The notes beneath the pieces are model-generated. The model saw nothing but the letters and a program-made list of their open reading frames with translations. It was not told the origin of the DNA and did not search any database. A stretch of 64,000 nucleotides of DNA from Deuterostichococcus epilithicus. Lineage: Eukaryota; Chlorophyta; Trebouxiophyceae; Prasiolales; Stichococcaceae. Below, piece after piece: positions 48,788 to 58,508 of the stretch (positions are counted from its first letter, which is position 1; each line of letters opens with the position of its first letter). The position numbers and the translations under genes were made by a program. The stretch is from assembly GCA_033439295.1 (NCBI GenBank), contig JAVTLE010000005.1, positions 1,290,501 through 1,354,500 of the forward strand, in the 5' to 3' direction.

Positions 48788-51700
48788 CTACTTGGTGGAC
48801 GAGCGCAGGCCGCCGCGTTCGTGGCGGCCACGGCGCTGGCTCTTTGGGTTGGCCTTCCTGTCATACAGCGCCAGCAGGAGCTCCGGTGCATGCTGCTCTG
48901 CATGCTGCGTCAGGTACTCCCGGCTCTGCATCTCGATCAGGCGCGAGATGGTGCGGTCCTTGGTGAACCCTGCAGGCCGCAAGGCACGCAGGCTGTCGGT
49001 CGGTCGGACAGTTTGCAGATCAAGATATGGGTCAGTCGGTGGATGCTTGCCCGCTTGCGTGTGAACTACGCAGGGGTGCTGTGTGCAGGGTGTGCTACGC
49101 TGCGCACCAAGGTTGTCGTCGACCACGAGGCCGTCGTCGTTCCGCCCCTTGGCCTCCGCGTGCGGCACCACGTTTTCGAACAGCTCGAAAGGCTCCGCTT
49201 CGGCAGACAGGAACAGCCTGATCCTGCAAGGAAGGCGGCATGCAGCGTCACCAGCAGTCGGTCGCAGCAGCTGGATGAGCCAAGATTGCGCCTCACACGC
49301 AGGCGGTACTGGTTACTTGATGGCGAGAGATTGAGAGCATGTCCCGGGCGCAGGAAGCAAACATCAAGGATTCAAATAGCTGGGTGGCGGGGGCAGCTGG
49401 CAGCCGTGTTGCTGATTCGAGGTTGGAAGCGAGCACGCACTTGTGCTCGTACAGGACGTCAATGAGGATCATGAAGCGGTATGCGGCTGGTCGGTTGGCG
49501 GGCGTCACGACGGGCACGCCGCTGATGGCCACGGAGTGGTAGTGTTCTGCCAGCGCGATGTAGTCCGCCGCCGCTACGGGCTTGCCACAGAGCTCCTGGA
49601 AGGACAGCATGCAGATGCAGCCGCCTGCGCGCACACAGCCAGCGGAACTGCCGTCAGCCACGGACGGGAGCTGCCGAGGTTGCTGCTGACCAGCCGTGGA
49701 TCAATGTGAAGGTCGATACCACGGGTGTGATGTGGTTGCGCATCAGGGCCTCGGGACATTGGGAGTCCTTTTGACCAGACAGCGCAACCAGATTGATGTA
49801 CGCGAGCATTTGCACACGTTCTGACCACTCTGAAGGCTCAGCACGTCGGCTTAATAGCTGCGAGACGATGCAACGAGTCAACCAATACATAGCAAGGCAG
49901 ATCGTACACCTGCATGTGCGGCAGGTGCTCCAAAAGCAGCGGGGCCTGGAACGTGCACTGACCTGCCCTTTCGATGTGCAGCTTGCGACCCATCTGCACG
50001 CTGATGCTGGCCGGTGCGACCGGCTGATTGTTTATCAGGTCCGTGAATGCCGACGCCAGCTCCTCATCACGCCGCTCGCCTGCGGCCAGCGACCGTCAAG
50101 GTTCTTCAGGTTTGAGTTTCCAGTGTAAAGTGCTTCAAGAAAGGACAATCAGCAGTCCATTCAGCCCTCGTGCAGGTGCATCACCGGCTGGCAAGCCCGT
50201 CAACGACTGTCAACCAAGTAGCCTTCCGAGAAAGTTTGAGCTGTTCATTTCAGTCAAGCCCACCTGTGAAGAACATGCCGAGGCGCGGGTGCGCAAGCTT
50301 GCGGTAGTCTGTGCCCATCTCCATGTCGTGCGTGATGCAGTGCGCCTGCAGCGGCAGCGGCAGATCACGTGTTCCAAGTCCAGCAGCTGCAACGCGCGGA
50401 CCTGGAGGCAACCACGCGGAGCACAAGGCACAGGGTGCCATCGCTGGTGTCTCCACTTCCATGCACCCTTCGCTCACATCTGTCAAGTAACAGGGCGGTG
50501 TTTCGGACGTCAAGGCACAGAAATGTACGAGAGAAGCGATGTTGCGGACGAAGGCACTTGGACGAACTTGTCACCTTCAGGCGGTCAATGAAGGGCAAGA
50601 AGAGGACCCGCTGGAGGCCGCCCTCATACAGCGCGTCGGGGGCGCGGTTTGACGTCGACACCAGCACCACGCCGAGCTCCCACATACGGCTGAACAGGCG
50701 GTTGAGGATGACGGCGTCCGCGACGTCCGTCACGAAAAACTCGTCCAGCGCCAGCACCCGCATCTCGGCCGCCAGCTCGTCCGCCACCTGCAGGGTTTTG
50801 CGAGACCAGGTCTTGCCAACATGTCGACAAGTCGCACAAACATGCACGTGAAGCACGGCATGCACGTGAAGCACGAAACACGTGGCTCACCTCATGCAGT
50901 GCGTCGCTGGCGGTGCGGTGCTTCTGCAGCCGCGCATGCACGTCCAGCATGAAGTCGTGGAAGTGCGCACGCCTGAGCTGCGCGCATGCAAATAATCCGT
51001 GGTTCAGTGCCTGTGCACGGTTGCGAGCAGGAATGTCGTCAGGACCGCAGCTTGACGGGCAGGCTGCGCTTGCAGGACGCCACAGCGGAAGTGACAAAGG
51101 CCACAACGGCATGGCCGCTGCCGCTGCCACTGCTGCTGCTGCTGATGGTCAAGCAAAACGAGAAACGGAAGTGGGCACCTTGAAGTCTGGCGGCGCGGCG
51201 GCCACCAGCAAGTCCATCAGCATGGTCTTGCCGACGCCGACGCCACCGTACATGTACAGGCCCCTAGGCGCCTCCTGCCCCGCCTTGGGCTCGCTGCTGC
51301 CCACGAAGCTGGACCACCTGTGAGGGAGGAGCAATGCAGATCGCGTCAGTAGAAGACAGCAGGCGCAGTTGACGGCAGCACAGGAGTCACACCACAGTGG
51401 TGAAACAGCAGTTGTGGGCTGTGGAGGACCAGTGCACAGATGCCGGGGCTATGCCACTGCAGGCGCACAGTCAAAATGCTGCGAAGGCGGGCGCAAAGGA
51501 AGCTGAAGCGGCGAGGGCATGGCCCACGTACCAGCCACTACCGCTGCTGCTGCCCTGCGCCTCGGCGTCGACGCTGTCCACGACCGTGAGGCCGCTCGGC
51601 CGCCGCTTCTTGGGCGGGTGCACTTCCCTGAGGCTGTCGTACAGCTGCTGCAGCTTCCGGACGGTGCGCACCTGCCCAGGATCCTGCAGTGCATTGAGGC

Positions 51701-52395
51701 GAGGGTTTCAACGTCAAGAGTGCATGTGGTGTGTGGGATGGTTGGCAGTGGAAAATAAACCCGACACGGCAACAGCAACCGCACGTTCGCCGCATGGGGC
51801 GACTGATGGGTGCCTTGACTACAGCCTATGCAGAGAGCTCGCTGCGGCTCACCTTGCGATACAGGCCGTCCTCTCTGCCTTTCCTGTACAGCGCGACAGG
51901 TCCCTCTGTGACATTGGCCGAGCTCTCCAGGAAGGAGTCGGCATCGTCGCTGTCAGCCGCAGGTTCACCTGCATCGGCAAGTGTGTAAAAAGGTGTGCGA
52001 CTGCCACCATGTATGCGAGTCGTGCGATATCATATTGCAATGCAAGCAAGCAAACTACGGCCAGGTCGTGCAGCGCTCAGGGCAAATATTCAGGTCCTCA
52101 CGAAGAGATAGGTTTGAACAGCAATTGTTGGGTTTGGTGTCATCATTGCGCTCGTGCCGTGGGCTTGCTGTACAGGAAGCCAAGAGTCGTTTCATCGATG
52201 ACAGAAAGCGTGGCGTTTGCGACACTCACTTGGCTGGGCAAGGGCGGCAAACCCGCGGCCGCCGTCGGGGTGCCTTTGCCATTCAGGCACCCTGCGTTGC
52301 TCCGCTGGGGCTCCGATCGATGCAAACCGGGCTGCCGATGATGCTGCGAGGCTCGTATTGCAGTTCAAAGCATCGCCTGAAGCCCACACGGTCAA
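48788..52395 (-). CDS. AFG1L: AFG1/LACE1-like mitochondrial AAA ATPase
   Basis: P-loop ATPase related to yeast Afg1 and human AFG1L, which act in mitochondrial inner-membrane protein turnover. The start at 52395 ([20 protein letters not shown]) gives an organelle-type presequence. Its exon ends at a strong GTGAGT donor and joins in phase to the exon with [18 protein letters not shown]. Next come [20 protein letters not shown] (near 51670), then [20 protein letters not shown] (Walker A, near 51260), [20 protein letters not shown] (near 50970) and [20 protein letters not shown] (Walker B, near 50750). These are followed by [20 protein letters not shown], the [17 protein letters not shown] exon (near 50320), [20 protein letters not shown] with [20 protein letters not shown] (near 49560-49440), and a basic C-terminus ([20 protein letters not shown], then [17 protein letters not shown]). 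All family blocks are in order. Confidence 0.9.
50841..50876. repeat. 18-bp tandem duplication in AFG1-like intron
   Basis: CATGCACGTGAAGCACG occurs twice with an 18-bp period just outside the Walker B exon. Confidence 0.85.
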
Positions 52396-52504
52396 CGAAA
52401 GCTCAGGTGAGGACAGCAGATGGCGCTCACGACTGACTGTGGGAGCGTTTTGGGCGCACCTGCATGCGTTAGAGGGCTGATAATCGACTGTGAAGTAGCG
52501 CGGA

Positions 52505-52528
52505 CGTCTCTCACAACATTGAGAGACG
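52505..52528. other. Perfect 9-bp stem hairpin
   Basis: CGTCTCTCA, a 6-nt loop CAACAT, then TGAGAGACG form a perfect inverted repeat, 13 bp before the 95-bp duplication. It could fold in RNA or DNA. No function is assigned. Confidence 0.75.
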
Positions 52529-52541
52529 CCCTGACCTGACG

Positions 52542-52731
52542 CATCGCCAGCCGAAAGGAGCAGACCAGGCGAGACAACTCTATTGCCCAGGGCGTGGTGC
52601 TTCGAATGAGTCAGTGATGAGCTTGAGGCCAGAATACATCGCCAGCCGAAAGGAGCAGACCAGGCGAGACAACTCTATTGCCCAGGGCGTGGTGCTTCGA
52701 ATGAGTCAGTGATGAGCTTGAGGCCAGAATA
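52542..52731. repeat. Perfect 95-bp tandem duplication
   Basis: Two copies, 52542-52636 and 52637-52731, are identical as read, each starting CATCGCCAGCCGAAAGGAG and ending AGAATA. The lack of differences points to a very recent duplication or an assembly artefact. The period is not a multiple of three and no gene covers it. Confidence 0.95.
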
Positions 52732-53474
52732 CAGCTCTTCTGTCAGCGTTGGGGGCAGCTCGAGTGATATTGTGGAATGGGATTAGCAGCGGAAGCGGTC
52801 TTGCAACACAGCAGTCAGCACTTGCGCCTGGGGCCGCCGCACCACCGCCCACGACAGTCAAGACATCTGGTGGCACGGCGGCCTACAGGCGACTGTGCGC
52901 AGACAGGACAATGGAGTGCGCGTGTGGGCGGCGCCAGCTTTTGAGACTGCACTAGACTCTCAATTGCTGAGACCGCGGGAACGAAAGGGATTCAGCTGAC
53001 ACAGCCGCAGCAGGTGGTTCAATTGCTCGGCAATTTGCCCTTTCAATTTCCGTTCCATTTTGCACTCTGGCGAACGCGGCACGCTGCCACTTTCCTTTTT
53101 GCAACCTACCTTGTAACATCCAACGCTCCTTGCCGACGCGCGGCAGCGACGCGTGTGACATTGTGCTTATCGGCTCAATCCCTGGTGAAGCTGCATTTTG
53201 AACGGGACTTGGGCTGACAGCAGGAGAGCAGACTCTGATGCCGGGGAAGCCATTGGAAACAGATATGAACCTGTCCTGCTGACCCTGGTAGCTTTTGCGC
53301 CTGGCCAAAGTTGGCAGCATCGCTCTGGAGGTACGCGGCTTGCGGCGCTGACATGCATGCACTCTGACGTGCTTGACACCCGAAATAAATCTTCGAACAC
53401 GTTGCTGGCCTGCATCGTTACAACGGCATGCCTATTGCTTGCAAGTTCAGGTCTGAACAACCGCCACACGCAGC

Positions 53475-53941
53475 ATGGGCAAGCGCAAGAGCAGCAAGCC
53501 GCCCCCAAAAAAGCAGCGGCCAAAGCTCGCAACGACCTTCGCCTGCCCGTTCTGCAACAGCGACAACAGCGTCTTCTGCCAATTCGACCGGGCTCGAGAC
53601 ATCGGCACCGTCACATGCAATGCTTGTCAGGTATCTTGTCTTTGCCGCCTCCATTTGGCTATACAGCATTTGCCTGGCACTTCGTGGACAATAATGGCAG
53701 AGGCTGAGAAATTGCGTACCGTTCGGTCGCAGAGCAGCTACACGACGAAGGTCACAAAGCTGAGCGAGCCCATCGACGTGTACTCAGGTGCTGCCTGCCG
53801 TGCTTGTGCCGCTAGCCATGCTTGTCCCGCTGGCATGCTTGTGACATCAATGCTGCCCAGATGCGCAACCCGACGACGTCTCGTGCATGGGCTGTGTGTG
53901 CAGATTGGATCGATGCCTGTGAAGCGGAGAACACGGGGTGA
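53475..53941 (+). CDS. ELOF1: Transcription elongation factor 1 (ELOF1/Elf1)
   Basis: Small zinc-binding factor that rides with elongating RNA polymerase II and supports transcription-coupled repair. Exons: 53475-53630, 53733-53787, 53904-53941. Phases close and give 82 residues, against 83 in human ELOF1. It starts MGKRKSSKPPPKKQRPKLAT, the conserved basic tail, then TFACPFCNSDNSVFCQFDRA and RDIGTVTCNACQ, which supply the CxxC...CxxC zinc ligands. The final conserved block KLSEPIDVYS|DWIDACE is split by an intron at the Ser-Asp junction. It ends AENTG. The short exons would be missed by simple frame scans. Confidence 0.96.
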
Positions 53942-54204
53942 TGGCGTCGGTGCTGATGGTGGCAATGGCACAGGCATTTATGGCGATGGCGGCGGCCGAG
54001 GGCCTTGTAAATTATGAGCAAATCCCTGTTGGGTGTTCTCAGCGTTGCGTTGCAGATTTCAACGCGAACGTCGTTGCACTCAGACAGAGCGTCTGCAGTC
54101 TGAGAGAGAGCTAGAAACCACGAAGACCCAGAACGCCACAGTCAGAGAACGTCCATGACAAACCAGTCAAACTGTGCTCAACGGCAATGGAACCTTCGAG
54201 CTGC
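53942..54204. other. Convergent 3' gap between ELOF1 and VPS33
   Basis: A 263-bp stretch between opposing stops. It contains GTTGCACTCAGACAGAGCG-like purine/pyrimidine stretches but no gene. Confidence 0.45.
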
Positions 54205-57200
54205 CTACACGACCTGCGCCTGCGTCATGCTGGCCAGCACCGAGTCGTCGATGCACGAGCTGAGCAGCGAGCTGCCGCTGACCAGCTTGGTGGTGCACAC
54301 CAAGAACCTGGCGTTGACATCCGAGCGGTTGCTGAGCCACCGCAGTGCGGCGATCTCGGCGAATGTCACGCCGCCAATGAACATGACGACCACCAGCCGT
54401 TCCCGCCCTGCAGTTGCCCAGATGTTTCATCAGACAAAGAGGCACTGGACTCTGGGCGCCGCCAGGTGCAAGCCGGCCCTGATTGCACGCAGGCACACTG
54501 GCCCATGCAGCATACCAATACTGGTGCCATATGGCGCTGTTTTGCCACCCCACCCGATGATGCAGAAGAGGACTGCGCCGCCGCCTCCCCGTCGTCCTGC
54601 TGCACCGCCTCGAAGTGCGGCCCCGGCAGCAGCTTGAGCACGTCCTCGATCTGCATTGCAATGTTGTCGCTGGTGGGCTGCCTCCCCGAACAACGCTGGC
54701 AACATACGTAACACAACAGGCGCACAGCTTTTGAGGAAAAGCACTGGACATCCCTCTTGCAGATCCTGAGGCACCTGAGCCCTTGTACTCGGCACGACCA
54801 CACCGCGCAGTCACCCCAGCACGTTGGCTGCACCGCCAATCCACAACACGCGCATCACGGTCGGTCCGATTCATCAACACCATCACCTGCCCCCAGTTGC
54901 TCCCCGGCTTGAGCGCCGCCTCCACCAGCCGCACGGACAGCGGCGCGTAGCCGGAGTAGGTGTATGCGATGTCGTCCGGCGGCGCATCGTCGGTGCCCTC
55001 CACCAGCAGCCGCAGGCCGCGCTTCAGGGCCGGGAAGGCGCTCCGCGTCCCCTCCTGCCGCCTGATGATGCCTGCGAGGGGGGGTTTGGGGTGGGGTGGA
55101 ATCCCTTCAGTGGCTGTGCAGGCCTGTGTGGCACGGTCAAGACGGCAGCGGCACATAGCGACCGCACAACATGCCCGCTGTTGTAGAGGACCGCCCCACA
55201 CGTGCCCGGTCCCTGAGACCCATTCCGTTGCAAGGATCGCTTTTGTCAGTGTGGGGCTCAGAGGAGGGAGCAAGACCTGCATCCTGCAGGCGGCTGAGGG
55301 TGAGGATGTTCTCGTGGCCGTAGGTGTGCAGGATCTCGCGCCGCAGCGGGTCGAAGTACTTTTTGGGGATGCCGCCGGCGGTGAGCGTGACGAGCGCCAG
55401 CAGCCGCAGCACGTTCTGCAGCGGCTCGCCCGCGCATATGAGCTCCTGCGCGCGCCACCAACACAGCTCCGATGTCGGGCCATCAAGGGCTGCAGCCACG
55501 CGCGACTACAACCCTGCGTTCAGCAGTGCCGACGTCCCTCCCTTGGTGGCGCGTAGGAAGTTTCGGCGGGCAAGCACCCTGGCGCTCAAGAGGTCCGAGC
55601 CACACCAGGAGGACCGAAGGGAGCGATGGCGGCCCCAGCAGGAGGCAGAGCACCTCGATGCTGTCGCAGCTGGCGTCGAGGCCGACGCCGTCCAGCAGCG
55701 ACTGCTCGATCGCGATGCGGTCTCGGAAGGCGCTCCTGGCCACCCGCCGCGCCAGCTCCTCCGCCAGGCCGATGTGGCGACTGATGTGCGGCAGCTCCTT
55801 CAGCTCGCCCGCAAACTCCTTGAGCTCCGCCATGGTGCGCTCCTGCGCCTGCGCGGACCCAGGTACTGCAAAAATGAGCAGGCGCATGCCCTTCTTGGAG
55901 CGAAGTCTCGACTCCTTGTTCGGGTGCGCTCCTGCGCCTGCGGGGACGCGCGGCCCCGCAGGGCTGAGCGGGAAGAGCCACTCTTGGGACGTCAGGTGGA
56001 CTCCTTGAAGCTCTGACACCCAAGTCTCAGGGATGCCCCGCATACATCCATCCACGTCCTGGAACAAGCCAAGGGAAGGCGGAGAGCAAAGTGCTCCAGG
56101 GTGGTGGTGGCAGCGAAGCTCCAAGACCCACCTTGCTGCCCTGATAGTTGCTCTGGATGACCTTGGCCTTCTCGCCGAGGCGCGGGCCCACCGCCGCGAA
56201 GCTGGCGTCCCGCAGCTCAGCAAACAGCTTGTCGCTGGAGTTGAGCACCATCTTCTGCTTGCTGCCTGCGCAGGCGGCCGTCATTTTCTTTGGCATGCCA
56301 GCGTCTGCGCTGTCCGGAGGCGCGTGCTCTGCACGCGTCTGCATGTTCGCGGGCGATTAACCAGGACATCGGCTCCGGCGTCCAATGCAGCAGACGTGAA
56401 GTCGGGCAATCTTGCAGAGTGCTGACCTGGGTCCAGCTGGACGGCGCCATTGACGATGCCGAACACCTCGTCAATGAGGCCCTCATACGTCAGCTGCGTG
56501 CAGCAGGGGCTGATCAGATCCACCGCTCGGTCCAGCAGGATGAGCGTGTGGATCTGCCGCCCCGTCGCCGGCTGCTGTGGCGCCTCTGACGCTTCCTTCC
56601 GCAGCCTGTGCAGCGCAAAGGACGGGGCTGAATTGCGTGGTGTCGTCAGAGTCGCAGGAATCTCTCAACACCTAGCTGGACGCTGCTAGTCGGCAATGAA
56701 GCAGCAGCAGCCCAGGAGCTCACACCGTCTTGCTTGCCCGCCTCACTAGCGCCTGCTTGTGACTAGCGCTGCTTCTGTACTTTCTGTCGAGTGCCGAAAT
56801 ACGACTGCAAAACCATGCGCTTCACCTGGCCAGCATGCCCTGGATTGCTGCAGCGCCAACGCCCTTGCCCTTAACCTCGCGGACACTGCCGTAGACCGCC
56901 TGCAGGTGCGCCAGCGCCTGCGCTACCTGGTACAGCGAGCTGTAGTTGCCCTCGCACACGTGCTCCTGCGCAAGAGTGTCCACAGTTGTCTGAGGGGCAC
57001 CTGACCCGACGCTGTGCATCGCAGAGTACTTTCCTGCCACTGCAGGACCCCGCAGCAGTCAGGCACCCCGCAATTCGCATGACGGTGGCATGCTCGCTTT
57101 GAAAAGGCTGTGATCATGGCCAGCCGGCTCTTGACCATGTGGTCCACAGCTCCCAAACAACCTCAACCCTAGCCAACTTCCAGATGCCTCGATGACAGAA

Positions 57201-58192
57201 TCGCCACAACCTCAAGGGCATGGGGAACCCCCCCTCACCCTGAAGGTGGACTCCAGCTCCAGGGACAGGACATCGGTGTCGTAGGGCACCCAGTCGACGG
57301 GGATGTCCGCGATGGTGATGTCACCATACACGCCCTCTGCCTTGAGCAGCCGCTCGCACAGGATGCTGCGCTGCGGCACGAAGAACACAGACACATCGTG
57401 CCGCGCCTCTGACCTGCGCCGAGTGAGCATGGTCTGCGGTTGGCAGTTTGTGGGGTACACAACTCTGGCAGAATTATCTCACCACGCATCGACACCGCCC
57501 GCGGTGCGAGAAGAGGGTTCTCAGGCAGCAACAGCCCGCGCCAGATGGACGGTTCCGTGGGTTCAAGGTTGCACCTGTTCAGCTCCTTGACCTGGTCCGC
57601 AATGAGCTGCGCATTGGCGACCGACGCCCGCGCAAAGTAGATGACACTGCGCACGCCGACTTCCCCCAGCCCCTGCTGCTCTAGATGCAGCAGCCTGCGG
57701 TGCAACAGGGTGCAGGTGCATGTTTAGCAGCATGCTGCAATACATGACGTGTGCGTCAGTGATGTCCAGCCGGACTTCGAACGTGAAGCTTCAGACCACC
57801 TCTCGACGCCGTGCTCCCGCAGCAGAGCAATCTCGGTGAGAAAGCCCAGATATGCGCTGACTTTGGGGTCCAGCACCAGCAGCTTCTTGCCACGCCGCTG
57901 CGCAGACGCACAGGTGCATCAGTCACACGTGGGTCTGGAGAGCAGCGTGACGTGCATCAAGCGCAGTGGATCCCACTGGCACCCACCGAGTCGATGGCAG
58001 CAAGAATGTGGCGCCGCGCTTCGGCTCTGTGGCACACACATTCGGACCGTATGGGCGGTGTCAATCGAAGGTTTCAGACAGATCAGGTGTATGAGACTCT
58101 TTCACGCGCTACCTGTCCGATGCGAACCGACAGGTAACTCACCGAATAAGGCTCAGGCTCACAGGTCCGGAGCGAAGATCAGGTAGCGACAT
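54205..58192 (-). CDS. VPS33: VPS33 (Sec1/Munc18 subunit of HOPS/CORVET)
   Basis: SM-family protein that binds SNAREs within HOPS and CORVET. Exons 1-3 are 58192-58143, 58026-57987 and 57897-57800. They join in phase as MSLPDLRSGPVSLSLIR, AEARRHILAAIDS and KKLLVLDPKVSAYLGFLTEI. Next come EQQGLGEVGVRSVIYFARAS with IADQVKELNRCN (near 57700-57560), VFFVPQRSILCERLLKAEGV with ADIPVDWVPYDTDVLSLELE (near 57380-57250) and YQVAQALAHLQAVYGSVREV (near 56940). LLDRAVDLISPCCTQLTYEG (near 56540) is the SM-family domain 3a landmark. Later exons include FAGELKELPHISRHIGLAEE (near 55800), DAPPDDIAYTYSGYAPLSVR (near 54970) and the C-terminal FIGGVTFAEIAALRWLSNRS (near 54375), a VPS33 hallmark, ending at 54205. 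VPS33A and B types were not separated. Confidence 0.93.
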
Positions 58193-58508
58193 TTCGAACG
58201 GAGACACCGGCCGTCATGGATAACCGCCAGAGATGATCTATCGACGTGCTTTTCACCGCATGATGCAATGAATGTCGCTGACTGCCTCCCGGACACTCCC
58301 GGAACAGCTTCAAAAACATGCACAAATGCCACGTGGCATTGTGTCACACGTGCCCGCCGAAACTCACGTGCCTTTTTCACAACTGGTGCAGCATCTCTGA
58401 GGGAGTCCAGCGCAATTTGCGAGGTGTTTGATCTAGCCAGCCAAAAGATAACAGCCTTGCTCAGAGGACGTCCTGCGCGGTCGATAGGCTATCTGGACGG
58501 TTACAGCA
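58193..58508. promoter_or_regulatory. Divergent spacer between VPS33 and ILR1-like gene
   Basis: A 316-bp stretch between opposing start codons, probably holding both promoters. No other feature is seen. Confidence 0.5.

Larger units (their letters stand above)
52396..53474. promoter_or_regulatory. Divergent spacer between AFG1-like gene and ELOF1
   Basis: About 1.1 kb between opposing starts, the longest gene-free gap apart from the right end. It contains a hairpin and a perfect 95-bp tandem duplication (listed separately). The rest has no convincing reading frame. Confidence 0.5.

Noticed and set aside
54167-55486. A 439-codon minus-strand open frame
   Set aside because: It overlaps VPS33 exons in another frame and ends past the VPS33 stop; no domain is seen.
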